The notes: generated from the sequence alone by a model not told the origin. A stretch of 64,000 nt of DNA from Chondrosia reniformis (GCA_947172415.1 OX359189.1:4478501-4542500); one strand, 5' to 3'; positions 1 through 9,030 are shown, counted from the stretch's first letter. A program made the numbers and translations.

Positions 1-90
1 CAAGGAGTAAAAACAAGTGGTTCGAGTTAAAAAACTCGTGGGGCTGCCGCCCCCCCGAATGAACTCGAACTACTTGGCTCCCTTCGGTCG
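1..90. repeat. short palindromic element, copy 1
   Basis: Fifteen-base arms at 14-28 (CAAGTGGTTCGAGTT) and 62-76 (AACTCGAACTACTTG) are inverted copies with one mismatch. They enclose a core with a G/C block (GGGGCTGCCGCCCC, 41-54). A second copy in the opposite orientation lies at 24382-24443, so this is a dispersed repeat. No coding capacity. It may be a small foldback element or the terminal hairpin of a larger element running off the window's left edge. The Helitron's 3' end must also lie somewhere left of 1122, but I could not tie this hairpin to it. Confidence 0.6.
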
Positions 91-1121
91 CTGTGGCCTT
101 AATATTACCAATCATGTTCATCCTACTGGTATACTCTATTAAACACTTCTATGAACAATTATCAATTAATAAGTAGATTAGAAACAGAAAAAAGAGTGTG
201 ACTGAAGAGTATTAGGTTTTGGTACTATCAAGCATGTATTTTGCAGGAACACTGAAGTATGCACTAAAATGACTTGTAAATTAATAGTGCAATAAATGAG
301 ATATGACAGATATGGTATGGGTATGGTTTCTTTCTTTGGTTCCAAACATGTTCATCCAGTGCTTCTCAGAAATTCATTGATTTGTTGGAAGGAATATGTG
401 GATACCTGAAGGAAAAGAGTACACTTACATATTAACAGCACTTGGCAGTAGTGTGCATGAGTTAATTAGCAATCATATTATATGTACATTTACTTGTTAG
501 ACTTGCTAATGAAATGCTTGCTCACTCCTCATGTCTATCCGATGCAGGTCTAAGTTATGCATTCATAGTGATTCAAAACATGTATCTTCTTCTATAATAT
601 TTTTTCCTTCTAGTTGTGAAGGTAAGGAGTGACCTGCAATGATGTGAGAACAATTAGAAATTTGCAATGAATTTTGTAAGTGAAAGCCAAATGAGGTATA
701 AAATTAAAGAAATTGAAACTGTTGACTTACCAGAAAGCTTTTAAATTGCCTGCTCCATGCATCCTTGCTTCATAGTATAAAGGACAAAAGAGGACAATAA
801 CTGTGACACAGCCAACCACACGTCAGAGAAAACATTCAAAATTACAAAGTACATATGAACTCAAACTAACACCTTGTATTGCTGTAGAGTGTGACTTATT
901 GTCAAAATACATTGCTGCTGTAGAAAATTTACAAACACTTAGAAAATACATTATACGTAAACTACAAATATACTGCAGTGAGTTCACAATAGCCTCAAAT
1001 ACTAAATTCTATATAACTTGACATCACCACGTCAGCCTTTGCAGTCACCGTATTCTACCATTCACTTACCATGATACACAAACACTGCAACCGATGATGG
1101 TAGTTGGCACATTTGTGTATA
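91..1121. other. region without recognisable gene (3' flank of Helitron)
   Basis: AT-rich DNA with no ATG-initiated reading frame of note. The frame at 803-1021 opens with GTG and its composition looks random. On the minus strand this is downstream of the OTU remnant, so the 3' end of the Helitron should be here. I did not find a convincing hairpin followed by CTRR, the classical Helitron terminus. Confidence 0.5.
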
Positions 1122-2036
1122 TCACTCTTCAGGAGCCCACTGTGACATGAAGGTGGTAAATGGAGCAAACCCTAAGGAACATTTTGCAGACACCGTTGGA
1201 AGAATGGCAGTGAAATGAGAGGAATCCAGAAATCCTAAAAGTGGAACATGCTCTTCTGGGACTGCATCAGAGCGATAGCAAATGCTATTATTCAACCTCT
1301 TGTCTCTCATTTCAAACAGATCTTGCAATTCAGTAGGTGTTACATCCTGCTTAATTGGTTGGAGCTGCTTTCCTTCATCTTGAAGGCATCTGCCGTACAT
1401 CACACCATACAACCAAATAGACCTCTCCAAAATCATTGCCAGTGCATGCAGATGAAATTGGTTTCCCCATCACTTGTCAGTGATCGAACTGCAAAGTAGT
1501 TCCAGCCACTGTACTTCTGCTGCTTTAGCAACTGAAGCAGCATCTCGTTTCTGCAACGGTAGAAGTATCCTAGCAGTTGGCTGAATGACTTTTAGCATAT
1601 GTTGTTGATGCACAATGAGGCTATAAGCGGTCACCAATCTCAAGTGGCACATGTACTGCTCTGTTCCACAGAGGGCCAAGGATAGCATATGATACATACA
1701 ATTTCCACCTCCTTTAGTGCAAACTGGCATGTACTGTGACGTAAAAGCTGGAAAGACTTTGTCTTTTACTGCAACATCCACTTGATGATGCATATTACTG
1801 AAAGTTGCCCGGGAAGGACGATTGACAACTTTAAGAATAGTCTGTAATTCACTGTGATGACACTTTGACCACCTTACTATTGACTCACTATTCAAAGTGT
1901 TACTAGTCACTATACCTTCAAGTGTTGTTTCAGTGACAACACCAGTGTGTCCCCATAAGTAATTGGGATGTCTGAATGCACAGACTGACTGCCAACCACC
2001 AATGGTTCCGATGAATACTCCTTGCCATGTGTCCCT
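1122..2036 (-). pseudogene. OTU-type cysteine protease domain of the Helitron, interrupted
   Basis: One minus-strand frame is open from 2036 to 1122 except for a TGA at 1470-1472. The upstream part has the nucleophile motif GGGNCMYHMLSLAL (Cys codon 1698-1700). The downstream part begins WGNQFHLHALAMIL, the usual central OTU segment, and ends with the histidine motif SSHFTAILP (His codon 1215-1217). OTU proteases cut ubiquitin chains or act as self-processing proteases; some animal Helitrons (Helentron/Helitron2 types) carry one. Three defects are visible: the conserved Asp of the usual DGNC is Gly, the TGA falls just before the conserved WG, and the domain lies in the -1 frame relative to the Rep-helicase frame. 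The two frames overlap at 1910-2036 and I see no X_XXY_YYZ slippery heptamer there. No ATG initiates the upstream half. I read it as the decayed C-terminal part of the transposase polyprotein. Confidence 0.7.
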
Positions 2037-5000
2037 TTATCCGCACTCTTAACGTAAGATTGTGACATACACTTGTCATTGTGTACCAAAGCACTACTAC
2101 CCTTTACTGCAGCACTTGATTTCTCCTCATTTTGACTACAATTCTGGACAAAATGACCTGATATTAACTCCTCTTTTTCTGATTCCTCACCACTATTAGC
2201 AGATTCTTGTTGTAGCCTTGCCATTTCCTCATGGACTCTCTTGTTTGCTGTCATCTTCTTTGGCTGAAAGTTCAGGAGAGCCACTCCATTCAGTGTGCTC
2301 AAACGACTAAGAGCTACATAGGCCATTCCAGGTTCAAATACATCCTTTCCTAAAATCATGACTGCTGCATCAAGAGACAATCCTTGCACCTTGTGAACAG
2401 TTGCTGCCCAGCACAGAATCAAGGGAATCTGTGTTCTCTGCAGGAGTGTACCTTCCATTCCATAGAAACGTGCAGAAATAGGCTGAATTGGTAAAACATC
2501 CTGTTGCTCCGAGACAACTGGTACCTTGGACAATTTCCCCACATTGGGATCTAAGAATCTCACATATACCTCTGTGGGTAATTCACCAGGCATACTCTGA
2601 TGCCTTGCATTTCTTGACCACTTGAAGCCTACAATTGTTCCTCTGGCACCATTCACCAAGCCATCACCACAGTTAATGTTTCGTCGCAACATTACTCTAG
2701 CACCAACTGCTAGCTTCAGTATACGGGGCAGTGCAGCACAGTCTTTATCATCTTGTGGAATGAGACGTTCAGGAACCTCATTGTATTTAATATTGGCATA
2801 AATTTGCCCTCGACTCTCTAATATTGCATGCTCGGCATCAATACTATAGATTTGACTGCTTTTTGCTAGATTTTTTATCTGCATTTCATTGTGCCTATCA
2901 ACATCTACTGTACGAGGATACAATGTCAGAGCTGTATCAAATGGGGAAGCCAGCAAATCCACAGTCCCACCCGAAACCAAACGTGTTTGCAGAACTTTCA
3001 CATCTTCATTGGTGTGCACGCCTGTCCTGATCCGATTAAGTATCTCTGAGAATGAAGCATCATTCTGCTGACGCATGTTCACTTCCAGTTCAATCACCTT
3101 GAAGAAATCCCTCCAAAGGTGTGAAGCCAGTCGCCCCGATGAGCGTCCAGGTTTCTGACTGAATATAAAACTACCGTTCACTGGAGATAGCTGGGACAAG
3201 TCACCCACTGCAATGACATTCAAGCCACCAAAAATCTCATCATTGCCATAAATCTCACACAGTCGACTGTGAACTGACTTCAGTATCTGGTAAGACACCA
3301 TACTGATTTCATCAATGATGATGGTGTGCACTCCTTGCCACAGATTCCTCAAGTCATGCAGGGCTAGGGCATTCAGCTGCAATTGATGAGCAGTTCTGCC
3401 ATGCTCCACCTGAAGCCGCAATGCTCTATGGATTGTGAGGCCTCCAATGTTGAAGGCTGCAACCCCAGTGGGTGCCATCAACATACAGGCATGCATCTCT
3501 TGACTCCCTGACATAGAATGTTCCATATGCTCTTTAATAGCCCTAATTACATGTGATTTTCCAGTGCCTGCTCCACCTGTCACAAACAGATGAAATGGTT
3601 CTGGAGGTTTGTGGCGTATTTTCATTCTGTGTTTGTGTAACTCACGAGTGTAGTGCACAACAATGTCAAATGGAATACGCTGCTTTGTATTCAAACTTGC
3701 AATGAGTTGCCTAAATTCCCTATCCGTAAGGGAGTGTCTACTCATAGCTCCAATGTCGTCATCATTGTCATTTAGGAGCATATGTTCATCTATTGCACTC
3801 AGATTGTCAACATCAAGGCATGCTGGGTCCATGAAATGCTCTGGGTTCATCAACCCTCCTTCAGCCTCAATAAAGGGTTGTGCAGCATCCTCCCTTTGAG
3901 CCTGCTGTGCCATTGGGGCAACGACATCTTGGTAGGCATCGTCTTCCAAGGCTTGTAATTGCACAACAGCCTTCTGCACTTCATCTGCAAAGGCATGATT
4001 GGGAGCATTCAAAACAACCATTTCTCCTTCTCGTACAATGAAAACCTCCATTGCAGAAGAGTGACCTTTCAACAGATCCTCAGGTTCCTTCCTCCAAGGG
4101 ATGTATAGTAGCAGCAAACTGTAGTAATAGTCATCACCATGACTTTCTACTGTCTGTATTGGGATTCGAAGACAGGCTTGCTTCCTTCTCAGACGAACCC
4201 ATCCCATGTCATTCTGCAACTGGTTACACGGCTGTGCTGGTCCATTTCCAGCTTTCCCAACACCTTGTGAATCTACATCATACCACACTGCAAAGTGAGC
4301 CAAGGTCATGCTTGCAAATTCTGGTGTGTCAGGTCTAGAGGCATATCTATCAAAGATACCAGGGGCAAAAATATCAGAGGAATCATCCTCCAATTCAAGC
4401 AATTCAGACCTACTCTTGAGTAACCGCGTTCTCTTTTCTGGTCTGGCAGTGTTAAGGAATACAACTTTTCTTGAATTTTCTTTCAAAGGCAAGTGACACA
4501 ATCGATATGCTGCCTCCTGGGCACTCAACTCACGATGGGTCAGCATTGTGTTGCCAATCTTTGACAGACGCTTTCTTGTTGAAGCCTGAGGAGGCAAGCT
4601 TTCCAATGCATCTCGGATAGCTTTCCTGACCTCTTCATTTTCTGATTTACACATGTAAGAACACACATATGCAGCTGTGCCATATACTGATCCAATCAAT
4701 TGTATATCCATATTAGCTTTCCATGCCTTCAGAAGGTGTGTATTGTACGGATTGCAGTTTTCTTCCCCTGCTGATCTTTTCAAGACATAGTACCTGGACT
4801 TGTTTCCAGGATCATCATGGCTTTTTAGCCGTGTATCTTCTGACAGAGGTTGAGGAAAATCAAATCGGAAGTCTGCCACATTTTTCCCCCTTCTTGTTGC
4901 TTTCCTGCAAGTTGATGTATGATGGTGCTGCTGCACTCTCAACACCAATGAATGAAGTTCTTCATCTTTGCAACCTTGTGTTGGAATATTCACAGAAATG

Positions 5001-8000
5001 TACCTATCAATGTACTGTGGAGCAATCTGCCTTCCAGCTGTAGTATCTAAGTTTGGAGCATCCCTTATCCACCACATGGAATGGACATGTGGAGATCCCC
5101 TCAACTGGAATTCAATTCTCCAAAAGTAGTCAACTACCTCACCAGTAGGTTGCCCAGATCCTTTAATCACTTCCCTGAGGAAGCACTGAAAGCGATGTGC
5201 AAAATGCCTAGCTGTAACCACTGGATTTGTCCTCATCAGTTCTCTCCTCTCACTGGCTGATAAATTAGCTGCCTGTTCCTCTGACAGATTCTGACCCATA
5301 CTCCTGCTTAGCACTATCATCAAGTCCACCCAATTATTATCGTCAGCACTCAGTGTGACAAAGAATGTGGGAGGACCTAGGGTGCGAAACATGGCAAATA
5401 GCTGGATCTTTACTGAGTTCCAATAAGCCTGTGTGCCACGAATATCTCTCATGAAGCTATAACAATTTTCACGCAAGTGAGGGTTATTTTCCAGGCGTCC
5501 TCGCAGCAAACCAGCTGTGAGTAGCTCCTTCTCATTGGTTTCCTTGTTAGACTTCTCACAGTGGCCAATTCTGAATGATCGCATTCTCATTGCAATAGAA
5601 ATGCTGCTCTGCAACTTCAGGGCTTCTACAATGTTACAGGCCCAAAAGATATAAGCAGGATGACATGCCCATCTTGAGTCAGCACTAAGCATTCTTGTTT
5701 GGAAATATTCTAGAGGTGTAACCTTGACTTCTCTGATGGTGCCAAAACCATTTTCACCATTGGGGTGAAGGGTCGGAAAAGCCAATACTTCTAAATCATT
5801 TTGATTCTCAAATATACTTAGTGGTGTGGTTGTTACTCTCTGCAACTTATGTATCTGTTGTTCTATTGGTATACTACCTTGTATCAAGTCAACAGCCTCT
5901 ACAACGGGCTGGAGAGCATCCAACCTAACAATTCCTGTTTCATCCATTTCTAAAATATCTTCATTCACATTTTCACCGTCAGTGACTTTTTCTTCTTTAT
6001 GGTTGAACATGTCTTCTGACATCTTAGTGATGGTGATGTCACCATACAAGGGGTTATGTTGCTTTAACCATTTCAGAGCTTGCATCACATTGGAGTATCG
6101 ACAGGTATGGTAAATTGTATCAGGGACAGAGTCATTTGGTCTATTTCCAATAGAGTCTGGCTGCTGAATGTAAAGAATATCTTCACCACTGGGTAAACGA
6201 GGGAGCTCTGAAATGACAGAGTCAACATTAGAGGGAAAGTTGATTACCTGGCCTCTAACAGCCCTTTGTCCACCCCTTGGCAAAATGACCATTTTCATGA
6301 AAACAGTAGCCTTTGAAATTAAACGCTGCTCTAATGTGTTCAGTCCAATGAACACTGAAGGGACCTCTGGTACTTTCATTTTATTAAACTGTGATCCTGG
6401 TGGAATTTTCTTTCTTTCCATAGCACTCTTGCACTTGTTACACAACCAAACACTTTCTATACTTTCTTGAATTGATTCATTCACCACAGCAAGTAGATCA
6501 TTTGCCACATCGCAGCTGTACAGGGCACCCAACTGCTCATAGCACAACCTTTCACATGAAAAACACTTATGGGTCGGCCCCTTAAGAATTGCTTTTTCAA
6601 ATTTATGTAAGTTATTTTTCAACTTTAAACCTTGTTTTGATGGTATTGAAATCTCAAGTCTTGGTACTTGCACAGCAGATGCAGTAACAACACCAGACTC
6701 AATTATACTTCCACCCACTTCCATGTCCACCTCTTCAGACTTTTGGCTGAAAAGATTTTCCTTACCAATCTCATCCATGACTGAATAATCACTTTGGGTT
6801 GATTCTCTTTGAACTTCCTTCAAACTGTCACTCTCCAACCCATCATTGGATTCATAAATTGAACTAATGCGGGTCACATTTACCTTGGTATTTGAAACAA
6901 TGCTAGTACATGGCACACTACTGGTTATTTCTCCTTTTGAGTTACACCTTACTTGCAGAAGTCGTTTTTGCCTCCTCCATGCTTGCATTCTTAACCTTGT
7001 TTGCTCTTTTTTCTCCAGTCTTAGTGTACTTTTTTGTTTAGATTCATTAATCAATCTTGTTTTCTTCCATTTGTTACTACTGCTCAGTCTTGACTCCCGT
7101 TTTTTAGTCGATTCAGACTGCAACCTCTTCCTCTGATTTTCAGAGAGGGTGGCAAGTCTTGCAGTACGATCTTTATTGCTTTCTGACTGCAACCTCTTAC
7201 TCTGATTTTCAGAGAGGGTGGCAAGTCTTGCAGCACGATCTTCATTGCTTTCTGACTGCAACCTCTTACTCTGATTTTCACAGAGGGTGGCAAGTCTTGC
7301 AGTACGATCTTCATTGCTTTCTGACTGCAACCTCTTACTCTGATTTTCAGAGAGGGTGGCAAGTCTTGCAGCACGATCTTCATTGCTTTCTGACTGCAAC
7401 CTCTTACTCTGATTTTCAGAGAGGGTGGCAAGTCTTGCAGCACAATCTTCATTGCTTTCTGACTGCAACCTCTTACTCTGATTTTCAGAGAGGGTGGCAA
7501 GTCTTGCAGCACGATCTTCATTGCTTTCTGACTGCAACCTCTTACTCTGATTTTCAGAGAGGGTGGCAAGTCTTGCAGCACGATCTTCATTGCTTTCTGA
7601 CTGCTGCTTCTTACTCTGATTTTTAGAGAGGGTGGCAAGTCTTGCAGCACGATCTTCATTGCTTTCTGACTGCAACCTCTTACTCTGATCTTCAAAGAGG
7701 GTGGCAAGTCTTGTTGCACGATCTTCCTTGGTTTCTGAGTACAGCCGTTTCCTGTTATTTTCAGTGAGTGTAGCAAGCCTCACAGCACGTTGCTTCTCAG
7801 TCTCATATTGCAGCCGCAGTCTCTGGTTCTCGGACATTTTTAATAACCATATACGGTGCTCTTCAACTGTTTCAGCATCTAGCCGCTTTCTCTGACATGC
7901 TGACAGCATGGCCAGTGTAGAACATTTCTTTGTTTCACTGTCCATGTATTCTTGACCTTCAATTCCAGTTTGATCCATAACTGGATTAACAGCTGATGTA

Positions 8001-8359
8001 GGCATTGTCAGTTCATCATGTATCTCATTCTGACGTGGGCCTGGGTTCAGTTCAACATCTCCACCCAGCAATAGCAGTATACTTAATGCACGAGCTAAGC
8101 GAAAGTTGCCCTTACAGTAGCGCCTTCTGCGTAGCAGGTGATGCAATGTACACTTGAACCATTGCCTTCGTTGATGGATGCACGTATTCTTGTGCAATAC
8201 AAAAACCAAATGAAAATGCTTCATTGGACTGTCGTGGTACTCCAAGCGATTAGTTGTAAAATGACCATGGCGAGGCTCATATGTTACTGACATAAGGATT
8301 GTGAAACCATCAAGGTTCATTTCGTTCAGGTCAGTGTACATTTTTATTTCATGGATCAT
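1910..8359 (-). CDS. Helitron Rep-helicase transposase with 2A peptide and STPR repeats
   Basis: The frame is open from ATG 8839 to TAG 1910 (2309 codons). I prefer ATG 8359 (residue 161), right after a good splice acceptor, because 8361-8746 looks like an intron. Parts in order: basic, Leu-rich leader ending in 2A motif DVELNPGP (261-268); thirteen 23-residue STPR-type repeats (301-599); Cys pairs C759/C762 and C800/C803 followed by ILPRGGQ (852-858), as in the DUF6570 region of Helitron proteins; Helitron_like_N/Rep from about 1040 with FFVTLSADDNNW near 1160; HUH pair H1251-V-H1253 in GSPHVHSMWW; paired tyrosines Y1391 and Y1395 in YVCSYMCK; Pif1-like helicase with Walker A GGAGTGKS (1755-1762), Walker B IIIDEIS (D1843, E1844), AVGDLSQLSPV, and YVALSR (R2179). 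Rep nicks and joins one strand in rolling-circle transposition; the helicase unwinds. All key catalytic residues are present and no internal stop is seen, so this part could still be functional. An OTU domain lies immediately downstream in another frame. Confidence 0.92.
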   Translation of the reverse strand: MIHEIKMYTDLNEMNLDGFTILMSVTYEPRHGHFTTNRLEYHDSPMKHFHLVFVLHKNTCIHQRRQWFKCTLHHLLRRRRYCKGNFRLARALSILLLLGGDVELNPGPRQNEIHDELTMPTSAVNPVMDQTGIEGQEYMDSETKKCSTLAMLSACQRKRLDAETVEEHRIWLLKMSENQRLRLQYETEKQRAVRLATLTENNRKRLYSETKEDRATRLATLFEDQSKRLQSESNEDRAARLATLSKNQSKKQQSESNEDRAARLATLSENQSKRLQSESNEDRAARLATLSENQSKRLQSESNEDCAARLATLSENQSKRLQSESNEDRAARLATLSENQSKRLQSESNEDRTARLATLCENQSKRLQSESNEDRAARLATLSENQSKRLQSESNKDRTARLATLSENQRKRLQSESTKKRESRLSSSNKWKKTRLINESKQKSTLRLEKKEQTRLRMQAWRRQKRLLQVRCNSKGEITSSVPCTSIVSNTKVNVTRISSIYESNDGLESDSLKEVQRESTQSDYSVMDEIGKENLFSQKSEEVDMEVGGSIIESGVVTASAVQVPRLEISIPSKQGLKLKNNLHKFEKAILKGPTHKCFSCERLCYEQLGALYSCDVANDLLAVVNESIQESIESVWLCNKCKSAMERKKIPPGSQFNKMKVPEVPSVFIGLNTLEQRLISKATVFMKMVILPRGGQRAVRGQVINFPSNVDSVISELPRLPSGEDILYIQQPDSIGNRPNDSVPDTIYHTCRYSNVMQALKWLKQHNPLYGDITITKMSEDMFNHKEEKVTDGENVNEDILEMDETGIVRLDALQPVVEAVDLIQGSIPIEQQIHKLQRVTTTPLSIFENQNDLEVLAFPTLHPNGENGFGTIREVKVTPLEYFQTRMLSADSRWACHPAYIFWACNIVEALKLQSSISIAMRMRSFRIGHCEKSNKETNEKELLTAGLLRGRLENNPHLRENCYSFMRDIRGTQAYWNSVKIQLFAMFRTLGPPTFFVTLSADDNNWVDLMIVLSRSMGQNLSEEQAANLSASERRELMRTNPVVTARHFAHRFQCFLREVIKGSGQPTGEVVDYFWRIEFQLRGSPHVHSMWWIRDAPNLDTTAGRQIAPQYIDRYISVNIPTQGCKDEELHSLVLRVQQHHHTSTCRKATRRGKNVADFRFDFPQPLSEDTRLKSHDDPGNKSRYYVLKRSAGEENCNPYNTHLLKAWKANMDIQLIGSVYGTAAYVCSYMCKSENEEVRKAIRDALESLPPQASTRKRLSKIGNTMLTHRELSAQEAAYRLCHLPLKENSRKVVFLNTARPEKRTRLLKSRSELLELEDDSSDIFAPGIFDRYASRPDTPEFASMTLAHFAVWYDVDSQGVGKAGNGPAQPCNQLQNDMGWVRLRRKQACLRIPIQTVESHGDDYYYSLLLLYIPWRKEPEDLLKGHSSAMEVFIVREGEMVVLNAPNHAFADEVQKAVVQLQALEDDAYQDVVAPMAQQAQREDAAQPFIEAEGGLMNPEHFMDPACLDVDNLSAIDEHMLLNDNDDDIGAMSRHSLTDREFRQLIASLNTKQRIPFDIVVHYTRELHKHRMKIRHKPPEPFHLFVTGGAGTGKSHVIRAIKEHMEHSMSGSQEMHACMLMAPTGVAAFNIGGLTIHRALRLQVEHGRTAHQLQLNALALHDLRNLWQGVHTIIIDEISMVSYQILKSVHSRLCEIYGNDEIFGGLNVIAVGDLSQLSPVNGSFIFSQKPGRSSGRLASHLWRDFFKVIELEVNMRQQNDASFSEILNRIRTGVHTNEDVKVLQTRLVSGGTVDLLASPFDTALTLYPRTVDVDRHNEMQIKNLAKSSQIYSIDAEHAILESRGQIYANIKYNEVPERLIPQDDKDCAALPRILKLAVGARVMLRRNINCGDGLVNGARGTIVGFKWSRNARHQSMPGELPTEVYVRFLDPNVGKLSKVPVVSEQQDVLPIQPISARFYGMEGTLLQRTQIPLILCWAATVHKVQGLSLDAAVMILGKDVFEPGMAYVALSRLSTLNGVALLNFQPKKMTANKRVHEEMARLQQESANSGEESEKEELISGHFVQNCSQNEEKSSAAVKGSSALVHNDKCMSQSYVKSADKGTHGKEYSSEPLVVGSQSVHSDIPITYGDTLVLSLKQHLKV
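7043..7939 (-). repeat. thirteen 69-bp repeats encoding 23-residue STPR-type units
   Basis: Residues 301-599 form thirteen consecutive 23-residue units. The shared pattern is E-(S/T)-x-(E/K)-D/Q-R-x2-R-L-x3-x-E-N-Q-x-K-R-L-x2-E, with RAARLATLSENQSKRLQSE as the typical core. Units 5-12 (7123-7663) are almost identical; units 1-4 and 13 are diverged. Period and residue pattern match the score-and-three peptide repeat (STPR) of silkworm FMBP-1, a DNA-binding domain made of 23-residue helical repeats. A basic, Gln/Lys/Arg-rich tail (about 600-635) follows. The reading frames opposite and beside this stretch are by-products of the 69-bp period. The STPR assignment rests on pattern, not on a database search. 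Confidence 0.8.
8036..8092 (-). other. 2A ribosome-skipping peptide
   Basis: The minus strand encodes ALSILLLLGGDVELNPGP (residues 251-268). It matches the 2A consensus D(V/I)ExNPGP, preceded by a Leu-rich stretch and, before that, by an Arg-rich segment (RRRRYCKGNFRLAR). On the family pattern the ribosome would skip the bond between G267 and P268. This would release an N-terminal product (about 107 residues from the 8359 start) from the STPR-Rep-helicase product, which would begin with Pro268. 2A-like sequences are well known in non-LTR retrotransposons of sea urchins, amphioxus and molluscs, some of them acting as signal sequences. The match here is exact; activity is inferred. Confidence 0.88.
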
Positions 8360-8360
8360 A

Positions 8361-8746
8361 CTGTAAGTAGAAGTACATATTTCAGATTGCCAAACACAAG
8401 ACAATCCATTCCAGACACAGTGTGAGTGACCCCAGTATGAGGGTGCAGGACCCCGGCAGCAGGGTCCAGGACCCCAGTCACAGGTTGAGTAACCCCAGCC
8501 ACAGGGTGGACAACCCCAGCCACAGGGTAATTGACCCCAGCCACAGGGTGAGCAACCCCAGCCACAGGGTGAGCAACCCCAGCCACAGGGTAATCGACCC
8601 CAGCCACAGGGTGATTTAATTTGACTCCAAAAACAGAGCCAAGAAATGACAGACTGAGTGTAATTATGTTTGTAGATAGTGCCTATCATGATAGTCTGTT
8701 CATGTGAGATGTATGCAAATGGAGTGGTGTTAGAGTGCATACATAC
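8361..8746 (-). other. candidate intron in the Helitron 5' region
   Basis: On the minus strand CATG|GTATGT (donor, GT at 8746-8745) and a pyrimidine-rich CTTCTACTTACAG|T (acceptor, AG at 8362-8361) bound 386 bp containing a GC-rich 21-bp minisatellite. The next exon opens with an ATG (8359) in the Rep-helicase frame. Although the frame stays open through the intron, the encoded Cys-Gly-Trp-Gly repeats look like minisatellite translation rather than protein. A transcript would settle it. Confidence 0.5.
8416..8614. repeat. 21-bp GC-rich minisatellite, about nine units
   Basis: Units of 21 bp built around CCACAGGGTGAGCAACCCCA; the right-hand units are nearly identical and the left-hand ones diverge. 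Because 21 is a multiple of three, several frames stay open on both strands (CGWG-type on minus, DPSHRV-type on plus). These are not independent genes. Confidence 0.85.
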
Positions 8747-8778
8747 CATGTATTGTTCATGTTTCAGACATCTATAGC
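8747..8778 (-). other. candidate short 5' non-coding exon
   Basis: A second good acceptor, TTCTTTATTCCAG (AG at 8780-8779), lies 32 bases upstream of the donor at 8746. Together they suggest a small 5' leader exon of the Helitron transcript. The hydrophobic N-terminus (FFVYILVAFLFFIPGY) read in the full-length frame would then just be the pyrimidine tract of an intron. If unspliced, that stretch could instead be a signal peptide or membrane segment. Confidence 0.35.
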
Positions 8779-8839
8779 CTGGAATAAAGAATAGAAAGGC
8801 AACTAATATATATACAAAAAATTTGGCCTCGAAACACAT

Positions 8840-9030
8840 TAGCCCTTTTTATATGCATTCAATCTTATCTATCAAGATTAGCGCCACCCCTTGAGCAGCT
8901 AGCTGACCCACCCACCACCTCTAGACAACTGCCCCACCCACAGTCTTCTAGAATCACATGAAGGCACAATTCTGAACTAAAAATAACTATTATATAGTAA
9001 ACAGAAGTGATGATTTTGACTTACTCAAAA
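8840..9030. other. 5' flank of the Helitron
   Basis: Intergenic DNA between the Helitron frame and a small plus-strand ATG frame. It includes a C-rich stretch (8882-8942, CCACCCCTTGAGC to GCCCCACCC). The Helitron promoter should be here or just beyond. I could not place a Helitron 5' terminus or a TATA box with confidence. Confidence 0.3.

Noticed and set aside
803-1021. Plus-strand 72-codon frame
   Set aside because: It opens with GTG rather than ATG and resembles random AT-rich sequence.
1470-1472. TGA read as selenocysteine
   Set aside because: The stop sits immediately before the conserved WG of OTU domains, where a Trp codon is one base away. No selenocysteine insertion hairpin was identified downstream, so a nonsense mutation is simpler.
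1910-2036. Programmed -1 frameshift joining helicase and OTU
   Set aside because: No X_XXY_YYZ heptamer is visible in the overlap, and the OTU part is already inactivated, so an indel is more likely.
2824-6470. Plus-strand frames of 60-106 codons opposite the Helitron gene
   Set aside because: Antisense shadows of a well-supported minus-strand gene, with no recognisable motif.
7084-7776. Minus and plus frames of 230 and 155 codons inside the Rep-helicase gene
   Set aside because: They exist because the 69-bp repeat is a multiple of three. The correct frame is fixed by continuity with 2A upstream and Rep-helicase downstream.
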